The notes beneath the pieces are model-generated. The model ran no database searches. It was not told the DNA's origin and saw nothing but the letters and a program-made list of their open reading frames with translations. 5,744 nucleotides of DNA. Origin: 4484-232 sp964486555 (GTDB lineage Bacteria; Thermotogota; Thermotogae; Thermotogales; Thermotogaceae). The stretch is from contig CAZANP010000087.1 of assembly GCA_964486555.1 (NCBI GenBank), positions 1-5,744 of the forward strand, read 5' to 3'. The translations under genes and the position numbers were made by a program. Numbering within the stretch: position 1 is the stretch's first letter; each line of letters starts with the position of its first letter. Below are positions 1 to 5,634 of the stretch, one piece after another.

Positions 1-18
1 TTGAGAAGAAAGTTCTCC

Positions 19-32
19 AACTTTGAAAAGTT
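19..32. promoter_or_regulatory. Second inverted repeat, over the -35 box
   Basis: AACTTT and AAAGTT form perfect 6-bp arms around a 2-base centre (GA). The dyad encloses the predicted -35 box at 23-28. Its sequence differs from the dyad at 37-56, so the two would probably not bind the same protein with equal affinity. It may be a second operator, or a by-product of AT-rich promoter DNA. Confidence 0.25.
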
Positions 33-51
33 AATAATGATATGATATTAT
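23..51 (+). promoter_or_regulatory. Sigma-70-type promoter of the operon
   Basis: A -35 box TTGAAA (23-28, five of six matches to TTGACA) is separated by exactly 17 bases from a -10 box TATTAT (46-51, five of six matches to TATAAT). Transcription would start near 58, leaving a leader of about 30 bases before the ATG at 88. It is the best promoter in the window and precedes the first gene of a co-directional set, so it probably drives the whole operon. The region is AT-rich, which raises the chance of accidental matches. Confidence 0.62.
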
Positions 52-56
52 ATCAT
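37..56. promoter_or_regulatory. Candidate operator: 20-bp inverted repeat over the -10 box
   Basis: ATGATATGATATTATATCAT is a near-perfect palindrome: nine of the ten opposed base pairs match, with the only mismatch pair at 44 and 49. It covers the predicted -10 box and reaches almost to the predicted start of transcription, a classic place for a repressor dimer to block RNA polymerase. The regulator is not encoded in the window. Sugar operons in Thermotogota are often controlled by ROK- or GntR/LacI-type repressors, but nothing here identifies which family would bind. AT-rich palindromes also arise by chance. Confidence 0.42.
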
Positions 57-87
57 CCGGAGTAAAACACCGAGGGGATGAAAAATT

Positions 88-588
88 ATGGTTAGAAAAT
101 TAAAAGTGAAAAATCTCACAGAAAGCTCTTTCTCTCCATATGGTCGGATCTTGGACGTTGGAGTTATAGAACCCAAAATGAAGGAAGATATCTTCACATT
201 TTGGGATGGATTAGCCGAAATGGAGGTAGATGGAAAACTCACCGTGGGATTCCTTGAGGTCGTAACGAGATCTCCAGAGTTCAGTATGATGGAAAGGCAT
301 GTGAAAACTGAAGAAATATTCTTTGCCATCGATGGTCCTGTGATAGCTTTGGTCGGTGTTCCCACTCCAGGTCAGGAGTTTCCCGACCCAGATACCGTGA
401 GTGCTTTCCGAGTTGATCCTGGAAAAGGTGTCCTCCTCAAAAAGGGTACATGGCATTGGATCCCCTACCCTCTACAACCTAAGGTACACCTGCTAGTTCT
501 GTTTCGAAAGGGAACCCCGGATGAAGATCTGGAAATAAAGGATCTGCAGGAAGCAAAAGGGGTCACATTCAGAATCGAAATTGAATAA
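88..588 (+). CDS. AllA-like cupin protein (ureidoglycolate lyase superfamily)
   Basis: This 166-residue soluble, cytoplasmic protein has no signal peptide or membrane segment. Length and motif order match the AllA family (E. coli AllA is about 160 residues): a start motif FSPYG (15-19), an E-R-H triad at 69-71 followed by T-E-E (74-76), a glycine-containing strand (IDGPVIALV), an AF...PGKGV segment (106-115), a WHW motif (122-124) and a DLE..DL tail (147-153). In AllA these lie around the jelly-roll pocket that splits ureidoglycolate into glyoxylate and urea. No other allantoin gene is present, so the substrate here is uncertain; a sugar-acid-like or other 2-hydroxy compound brought in by the importer is possible. 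The ATG at 88 has a GAGGGG ribosome site at 72-77. An ATG at 78 would give only five codons (78-95) and is not the start. It is the first gene of the operon, 148 bases before the binding protein. The family assignment is fairly sure; the reaction is not. Confidence 0.82.
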   Translation: MVRKLKVKNLTESSFSPYGRILDVGVIEPKMKEDIFTFWDGLAEMEVDGKLTVGFLEVVTRSPEFSMMERHVKTEEIFFAIDGPVIALVGVPTPGQEFPDPDTVSAFRVDPGKGVLLKKGTWHWIPYPLQPKVHLLVLFRKGTPDEDLEIKDLQEAKGVTFRIEIE

Positions 589-700
589 CTCATAAAACCC
601 GTGAATTGGTGTGAAAACTTCTTCTACAAAATATCATCCATCCTTCATCACAATTTTTGTATCAGGGGGTTATCGATCACCTCGTTTCCCGGAAAGGGTC

Positions 701-717
701 AACCTTGCTACCAGGTT
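701..717 (+). promoter_or_regulatory. Small stem-loop in the leader of the binding-protein gene
   Basis: AACCTTG (701-707) can pair with CAGGTT (712-717) around the loop CTAC, leaving one T bulged. It ends six bases before the ribosome binding site at 723-731, so it could protect the 5' end of a processed binding-protein transcript or affect translation start. The stem is short, and it may have no function. I found no convincing promoter in the surrounding spacer (589-736), so this gene is probably read from the upstream promoter. Confidence 0.22.
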
Positions 718-722
718 AAGTG

Positions 723-731
723 AGGGGGGTG
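723..731 (+). promoter_or_regulatory. Strong ribosome binding site that sets the binding-protein start
   Basis: AGGGGGGTG lies five bases before the ATG at 737. The open frame extends upstream to a GTG at 611, but that codon has no ribosome site, and using it would place 42 residues in front of an otherwise perfect signal peptide. The start at 737 is therefore chosen. Confidence 0.8.
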
Positions 732-736
732 TTTCT

Positions 737-2137
737 ATGAGAAGGAAGGCTGTTTTGATGGTGTTGTTACTGGCTGTCATGTGCTTCGTAGCTGTGTTTG
801 CGGAAACTACAGATCGAGAAGCTTTGAGAATGGAACTAGCTAAAAAATACGCAAATGCGAAACCTGGTGAACGTTTCGCGATAGGTTACATCACATGGGG
901 ACTGGCTCAAGAATATTTGATGATCTGTTGGCAAGCTGTTGAACAAGCGTGTCGCCAACTGGGGCTGGATTTCATCGGTGCTGTGGCTGAAACGGATGCT
1001 GCGTGGATCGAAACCACGGAGAACATGATAGCTGCAGGTGCAAAAGCGATCATTTACAACTGTCCTTCAGCAGCTGTCATGCCGGAGCTCACCAGAATAT
1101 GTAACGAAAACCGGGTATTCATGGCAACGTTCTTTGGCTACACTGGAGATTTCCTCCCAGGAGATCTTGGACCATACTGGGTTCTCGACAACACGCCTCT
1201 TTCAGATGAGCAAACGTACTTCCCACTGATGATACTCTTCGAGAAGATGAAACAGAACGGAAAGACGAAGCTTCTGCATCATCAGGCTTCCAAGACGGTG
1301 GCAACAGTATCGACTGTTTACATCAATCTAGGAGTTTTCATGGCCTGGAAGCACTATCCTGAGATCCAGGTTCTCGGACATCAATACGGTGAGTGGACGT
1401 ACGAAGGGGGAAGAAAAGCTGCGCAAGCTTCCCTTGCAATCCGCAGGGATTACGAGGCTCTATGGGGTGCTAACGATTCTCAAACCATGGGAGCTCTCAG
1501 GGTGCTGGAAGAGAACGGTTTGAAGATAGGACCGTTCACCGCATCCAGGGACATGGAATACAGTACAGCCCTTGAGATTCTGAAAGGCAATTTCCTCTGT
1601 ACATCCGGTTTTGATATTCCATACTTTGCTGGTAGAATGGTACCGATGCTTTATGATATGTGTGTTGGAGCTTGGTATCCATTACCAGAGGAAATGATAC
1701 AGGCTCCAAGGTTGACTGTGTATGGAAAACTCGAGGAGATAGAACCTCTGGCGCGAGCTGCTGGCATCATCGACCATCCTAGCTTTGCCATGGTAGATCC
1801 TGGAGAGTACTTTGAGAAGATCCTCGCCGAGATGAAGAAGGAAAAACCCAATTACCCCTTCGACTTCAGATTGATGTCCATTGCAAAATGTAAAGAACTC
1901 GGATTAACCTATGACAAACACGCCGGAGCTGAAAAATTCGGAATCAGGCATTTGGGCCGTTTTGATTACTATTATCCCGTGTTGAGTCCAAGATTTGGAA
2001 GCCTGGAGGCGTTCAGAGCGCATGTTAAAGCTCTTCATGAGTACTTCCTCGACTTCAGCTGGGCGGATACCTGGGAAGAAGCTGAAGAATACGCTAAACA
2101 GTTCCCACCAGAACTCAAACTGGAACCCGTGTGGTAA
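737..2137 (+). CDS. Extracytoplasmic substrate-binding protein of a CUT2-type ABC importer, oversized
   Basis: The 466-residue product captures the ligand outside the inner membrane and delivers it to the permeases encoded downstream. Residues 1-22 are a signal peptide: basic MRRK, a hydrophobic core, then a signal peptidase I site VFA|E. Cys16 lacks a proper lipobox (AVMC), so lipidation is unlikely. The mature chain shows a type I periplasmic-binding fold resembling the ribose/LacI family: IGYITWG at 49-55, an amphipathic helix at 60-76, IAAGAKAIIYN at 98-108, and WGANDSQTMGALRVLEENG at 243-261, which matches the usual 'aNDemAlGAlraL' hinge segment. The core ends near residue 315. About 150 further residues follow (PxEM..., Lys/Glu helices around 355-370, Tyr-rich YYYP at 411-414, Trp-containing helices 440-455), where the family usually stops at 310-340. 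The ligand cannot be predicted. It lies in an operon with the ATPase and both permeases, 64 bases ahead of the ATPase and separated from it by a strong stem-loop. Confidence 0.87.
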   Translation: MRRKAVLMVLLLAVMCFVAVFAETTDREALRMELAKKYANAKPGERFAIGYITWGLAQEYLMICWQAVEQACRQLGLDFIGAVAETDAAWIETTENMIAAGAKAIIYNCPSAAVMPELTRICNENRVFMATFFGYTGDFLPGDLGPYWVLDNTPLSDEQTYFPLMILFEKMKQNGKTKLLHHQASKTVATVSTVYINLGVFMAWKHYPEIQVLGHQYGEWTYEGGRKAAQASLAIRRDYEALWGANDSQTMGALRVLEENGLKIGPFTASRDMEYSTALEILKGNFLCTSGFDIPYFAGRMVPMLYDMCVGAWYPLPEEMIQAPRLTVYGKLEEIEPLARAAGIIDHPSFAMVDPGEYFEKILAEMKKEKPNYPFDFRLMSIAKCKELGLTYDKHAGAEKFGIRHLGRFDYYYPVLSPRFGSLEAFRAHVKALHEYFLDFSWADTWEEAEEYAKQFPPELKLEPVW

Positions 2138-2149
2138 GAAGAAAAGCCT

Positions 2150-2182
2150 GGGCTCCCATCTCATTCATCGGGATGGGAGCCC
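2150..2182 (+). promoter_or_regulatory. Intercistronic stem-loop between binding protein and ATPase genes
   Basis: GGGCTCCCATC (2150-2160) and GATGGGAGCCC (2172-2182) form a perfect 11-bp, GC-rich stem with an 11-base loop. The stem is followed by TTCT and then the ATPase ribosome site, not by a run of T, so it is a poor full terminator. In many importer operons such a stem after the binding-protein gene stabilises the upstream message or partly stops transcription, giving excess binding protein over membrane subunits. That role is inferred here from position and shape. It ends only four bases before the GGAGG at 2187-2191 and could also influence translation of the ATPase. Confidence 0.75.
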
Positions 2183-2201
2183 TTCTGGAGGATGATGAAA
2201 T

Positions 2202-3737
2202 ATGCCGCAAAACGAAGCACCCCTGCTTGAAGTCAGAAATGTAAGAAAAACCTTCGATGGTGTCGTTCGGGCTCTCTGGGATGTTAGTTTTTCAGTCTAT
2301 CCAAACGAAATCGTGGGAGTTGTTGGCGAAAATGGGGCAGGAAAATCAACTTTGATGAAAATACTAGTTGGAGTTTTCCCACCAGATAGTGGAGAGATGT
2401 ATCACCTTGGATCGAAAGTACCTTTTCCAAAAAATCCAAGGGAAGCTGCAAGACGAGGTGTTTCTCTGGTTCCTCAAGAAAAAGGTGTGGTCATGCATCT
2501 GAGAGTCTATCAATTTCTGTTTCTGGGGCATGAAGATGAATTCACGAGTTTTTGGGGTTTGAAAACGCGAGAAATGAAACGTCTGGCCAGAGATATTCTG
2601 AAAGAGCTTCACATAGATTGTGACGTGGATTCTTTCATGTACGATCTTTCTCTTCCCCTTCAAAAGCTTGTTGAGATAGCAAAAGCTATCTTGACAGTTC
2701 GCTTGCGATGCAAGGATCCTGATATCACTCCCATCATCATATTGGATGAACCAACAGCTCCACTCGCTGTTGAACAAAGAGAACAGCTGTTTGAGTTCAT
2801 CATGAAAGCCAAAAAAACTTCTTCTTTCATCTTCGTCTCACACATAATTCCAGAAATATTGAATTTTGCTGATAGAATATACGTGCTACGTGATGGGAAA
2901 GTAGTAGCCTACCATGATTCATCCAGCCAAAAAGTGACAGAGGAAGATATCTTTAAAGAGATCGTCGGGCGAAGTTCTTCTGAATATCTCTACAAAACGG
3001 CTACGTCCAGTACGGTACGCGATAGAGTCTGCTTGTCCGTCAAAAACCTGACGAAGAAAGGGTATTATTACGACATATCCTTTGATCTTCATGAAGGAGA
3101 ATGTATAGGACTCTTTGGAACAGCTGGGTCGGGTAAAGTAGAGATAGTACGCACGCTTGCAGGTAGCATGGATTTTGATGATGGTTCGATCGTCGTGGAT
3201 GGACACAGTCTGAAAGGAATGGAAGCATCGTACGTCGGCCTGAAATATGGTATAGGTTATTTCTCTGGAGAGACTGGGAAAGAGTTGTTTTTGAATTGGT
3301 CGATAGCACGGAACATCTCGATTCTAAATCTGGAGAAGATTCTGAAATGGAACGGTTTGGTTATAAGCCCTGCCGAGGAGAACGAACTGGCTGAGGAGAT
3401 AATGAGGAAATTGAGAATAAAAGCTCCAAATCCTCAAACCGAGTGTTATTCTTTGAGTGGTGGGAACAAACAGAAGGTCTCGGTGGGTAAGTGGATGGAA
3501 AAAAGTCCAAGAATACTCCTCCTTGAAGATCCAACCATAGGCATAGACGTTGGAGCGAGGGAGGACATTTACGAAGCGTTGTTGGAAATGAAGAAAAACG
3601 GTATCGCCATGATACTTGTGAGCGATGATCCTAAGGAATATCTCCTGCTGTGCGACAGGATAGCGTATATAAAAAGCGGAAGAATTGAAAAGATCGTTTC
3701 CCCAGAAGAGTTCGAGGCGATGATAAGGGAGGAATAG
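2202..3737 (+). CDS. Double-domain ATPase of the CUT2-type ABC importer (RbsA/MglA-like)
   Basis: The cytoplasmic 511-residue subunit powers uptake; its length is the family norm. Domain 1 (about 8-255) has the aromatic A-loop F18, Walker A GENGAGKST (42-50), Q-loop Q92, Walker B IIILDEP (178-184; D182, E183) and switch H214, but its signature is LSLPLQ (149-154) instead of LSGGQ-like. Domain 2 (about 275-505) has a clean signature LSGGNKQ (418-424), but an altered Walker A GTAGSGKVE (306-314, Val replacing Ser/Thr), Walker B LLLEDP (439-444, Glu-Asp instead of Asp-Glu) and D475 at the switch-His position. Walker A of one domain pairs with the signature of the other, so this predicts one intact and one degenerate ATP site. 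Domain 2 degeneracy is usual in RbsA relatives; the Glu-Asp order is less so. Domain 1 also has about nine extra residues before Walker B. The ATG at 2202 follows GGAGG (2187-2191), and the stop lies two bases before permease 1. Confidence 0.93.
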   Translation: MPQNEAPLLEVRNVRKTFDGVVRALWDVSFSVYPNEIVGVVGENGAGKSTLMKILVGVFPPDSGEMYHLGSKVPFPKNPREAARRGVSLVPQEKGVVMHLRVYQFLFLGHEDEFTSFWGLKTREMKRLARDILKELHIDCDVDSFMYDLSLPLQKLVEIAKAILTVRLRCKDPDITPIIILDEPTAPLAVEQREQLFEFIMKAKKTSSFIFVSHIIPEILNFADRIYVLRDGKVVAYHDSSSQKVTEEDIFKEIVGRSSSEYLYKTATSSTVRDRVCLSVKNLTKKGYYYDISFDLHEGECIGLFGTAGSGKVEIVRTLAGSMDFDDGSIVVDGHSLKGMEASYVGLKYGIGYFSGETGKELFLNWSIARNISILNLEKILKWNGLVISPAEENELAEEIMRKLRIKAPNPQTECYSLSGGNKQKVSVGKWMEKSPRILLLEDPTIGIDVGAREDIYEALLEMKKNGIAMILVSDDPKEYLLLCDRIAYIKSGRIEKIVSPEEFEAMIREE

Positions 3738-3739
3738 GA

Positions 3740-4678
3740 ATGAAAACCCTCATTGGAATGATAAAAAACAACTTCGTACTCATGGTCTTGATTTTACTTG
3801 TGGTTGTGTTCATATGCGCTTATCCAAAAAAATTCCTATCGCCTGTTAACATATCATCCATCGTGAGGCAGTTCATCAGACTGTCTCTGTTTGCATTGGG
3901 CCCAACGTTTGTGGTCGTGATAGGTTCCATGGATCTGACCTATGTGGGAATCTGGATGCTTGGAGGTATTTTGGTTTGGTACGTCTCATCTTGGATTGGG
4001 CCCTTTGCCATACTGATCTATCCTATCTTGGGGTTTGTCACAGGTTTACTCGTGGGTGTCATACAAGTCAAGGCCAAAATCCCTTCCTTCATATTGACTT
4101 TGAGTATCACTGTGACGTACTGGGGACTGACGGCATGGCTTTCAGGAGGGTATCCAAGGAGAGTCAAGGGATTCGGGTTCATCACGGCCTCACTTCTACC
4201 TTATCTTCCTGTGGCATTGTTGTGGGCAATTCCAATAATGATCGTTGCTGTATTCATCATGAAACGTACGAGAATCGGGACTTACTTCTACGCCATAGGT
4301 TCAAACGAAGAAGGTGCCGAACTGAGTGGAATCGATGTGGAGAAGTACAAGATACTTGCCTTCACACTGAGTGGTCTGTTCACAGGTATTGGTTTGATCA
4401 TCTTGTTTCCACTCCTCGGAGGTTCAGCTCCAACAGAACTCAAACTCGGTAGCATCGTCGATCCTCTCATAGCCATTGTCCTTGGTGGTACACCTCTTGT
4501 TGGAGGAAGTGGGGGACCCGAGAGGACACTCCTTGGTGCCTTAACCTTTGCGGTGATCCAGCGTGGATTGAGTCTTACATTCTGGAAACCCGAATTGATT
4601 CAGCTTCTCCTGGGACTTGTGGTTCTGGGAGCCATCTTAGTGGGTGCCAGAAAGTTGAAGGGGATGGTCATTACATGA
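3740..4678 (+). CDS. CUT2-type ABC importer permease 1 (RbsC-like)
   Basis: The 312-residue inner-membrane protein forms half of the transport channel. It has roughly eight to ten hydrophobic segments, among them residues 11-28, 47-62, 68-85, 90-110, 115-135, 153-174, 205-225 and 285-303. Family landmarks are GSMDLTYVG (62-70, the position of 'GGIDLSvG' in RbsC), the cytoplasmic coupling loop IGSNEEGAELSGI (186-198) that contacts the ATPase, and the late glycine-rich motif LGGTPLVGGSGGP (248-260). Length is near the usual 310-340 residues. The ATG at 3740 follows the ATPase stop after two bases, with GGGAGG at 3727-3732 inside the ATPase gene, and its own stop overlaps the start of permease 2, so the three genes are probably translationally coupled. 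No signal peptide is needed. The substrate is unknown. It is a paralogue of the next gene, not a copy. Confidence 0.92.
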   Translation: MKTLIGMIKNNFVLMVLILLVVVFICAYPKKFLSPVNISSIVRQFIRLSLFALGPTFVVVIGSMDLTYVGIWMLGGILVWYVSSWIGPFAILIYPILGFVTGLLVGVIQVKAKIPSFILTLSITVTYWGLTAWLSGGYPRRVKGFGFITASLLPYLPVALLWAIPIMIVAVFIMKRTRIGTYFYAIGSNEEGAELSGIDVEKYKILAFTLSGLFTGIGLIILFPLLGGSAPTELKLGSIVDPLIAIVLGGTPLVGGSGGPERTLLGALTFAVIQRGLSLTFWKPELIQLLLGLVVLGAILVGARKLKGMVIT

Positions 4679-5634
4679 AAAATTTCACAAAACTTCGTGA
4701 CTGGTCGCGTAAAAATGCAACGGTGATAACATCACTTGCAGTGACGATAATAATCATAATAATATTCCAAATCATCAACCCTTCCTTCCTAAGTCACGAA
4801 GGGATAAGGGCTTCGATCTACGCCATGTCCTATTTTCTGATCGTAGCCTGCGGTTTGACTTTCGTCATAATGATGGGATCGTTCGATTTTTCTGTAGTCA
4901 GCCTGTTGAAACTCGCTGCTCTGTTCTGTGTTGTCTTCATAGATCGATATGGGTTGTTCGTGATCCCTTTAGCCATTCTCCTGACAACAGGGTTTGGATT
5001 TTTGAATGGATTGCTTGTGGCTCGATTCAACGTTCCATCCTTCATGGCAACACTAGGTGTTTCCATCATAGTGGAAGGTATAGCCTTGTACTTTTCCAAA
5101 GGGCGTTTGTTTTTGATGTATAACGAGCAGTTTCGGGCTCTTGCTATAAAATCCATAGCAGGACTTCCTGCCATCTTCTACTGGGCGATGGCAATATGGT
5201 TTGTAAGTGTCTTCATCGCTCTCTGTACACCCTTTGGAAGACGTACTTATGCCATCGGATCGAACCTTGTTGCAGCGGGCCTCTCCGGTGTTAATGTCGT
5301 CCGTCACAGAATCCTCGTTTTCATGCTCAGTGGTTTCTATGCGGGCCTTGCTGGTGTTCTGTACATGGGGCAACTGGGTGGAGGATCAGTTCGTCTTGGA
5401 ACAGATCTTGCAGTTCCGCTCTTTGCAAGCATAATAGCAGGTGGAACAGCGCTCACAGGTGGAACAGGTGGGCCGCATCGTACATTACTCGGGGTGATAA
5501 TCATCACGTGGACTCAAACAGGACTCTTGATGTTGGCCATTGGAAGAGATATCCAAATGGTGATTTTCGGGATAATCGCCATAGCCCTTGCCGCCGCGAC
5601 TGTAGACAGAAGAAGAGTGAAGAGTGTGAAGTGA
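4675..5634 (+). CDS. CUT2-type ABC importer permease 2 (RbsC-like)
   Basis: This 319-residue inner-membrane protein is the second, different channel half. The amino end is basic and cytoplasmic (KLRDWSRKN), followed by hydrophobic segments near 17-36, 48-66, 72-89, 93-113, 120-139, 164-183, 212-232, 244-256 and 270-308, and a basic tail DRRRVKSVK. Landmarks parallel permease 1: GSFDFSVVS (68-76), the coupling loop IGSNLVAAGLSGV (194-206) and AGGTALTGGTGGP (255-267). The distance between the last two motifs is within one residue of that in permease 1, as expected of gene duplication. Its ATG overlaps the upstream TGA as ATGA (4675-4678), with AAGGGGA (4658-4664) as a ribosome site, which points to coupled translation and equal amounts of both permeases. 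Two unequal permeases with one fused ATPase are known for Lsr, rhamnose and YtfT-YjfF systems; none of these substrates can be assigned here. Confidence 0.92.
   Translation: MKNFTKLRDWSRKNATVITSLAVTIIIIIIFQIINPSFLSHEGIRASIYAMSYFLIVACGLTFVIMMGSFDFSVVSLLKLAALFCVVFIDRYGLFVIPLAILLTTGFGFLNGLLVARFNVPSFMATLGVSIIVEGIALYFSKGRLFLMYNEQFRALAIKSIAGLPAIFYWAMAIWFVSVFIALCTPFGRRTYAIGSNLVAAGLSGVNVVRHRILVFMLSGFYAGLAGVLYMGQLGGGSVRLGTDLAVPLFASIIAGGTALTGGTGGPHRTLLGVIIITWTQTGLLMLAIGRDIQMVIFGIIAIALAAATVDRRRVKSVK

Noticed and set aside
78..95. Five-codon leader peptide (ATG at 78, stop at 93-95) overlapping the first gene's start
   Set aside because: The GAGGGG directly touches this ATG, which is too close to serve it; the same site is well placed for the ATG at 88. 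It is probably chance.
631..641. ATATCATCCAT at 631-641, repeated inside permease 1 near 3850 and resembling the right arm of the promoter dyad
   Set aside because: The permease copy encodes conserved-looking protein sequence, and the match is only one half of a palindrome; a short chance repeat is the simpler explanation.
604..658. Terminator-like pairing AATTG..TGA with TCACAATT followed by a T-run
   Set aside because: It needs a three-base bulge and a loop of over 30 bases, and the stem is AT-rich; it is not convincing as a terminator.
611..736. GTG start at 611 giving a longer, 508-residue binding protein
   Set aside because: There is no ribosome site before 611, the 42 extra residues have no signal-like character, and they would bury a textbook signal peptide that begins at the ATG at 737 behind a strong ribosome site.
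779..790. Lipoprotein lipobox around Cys16 of the binding protein
   Set aside because: The residues before the Cys read A-V-M, and Met is not accepted at the position just before a lipidated Cys; a normal signal peptidase I site VFA|E follows six residues later.
2364..2777. Long open frame on the minus strand inside the ATPase gene, and similar antisense frames elsewhere
   Set aside because: They lie entirely within well-supported genes, lack ribosome sites and have no recognisable motifs; they are shadows of the real coding strand.
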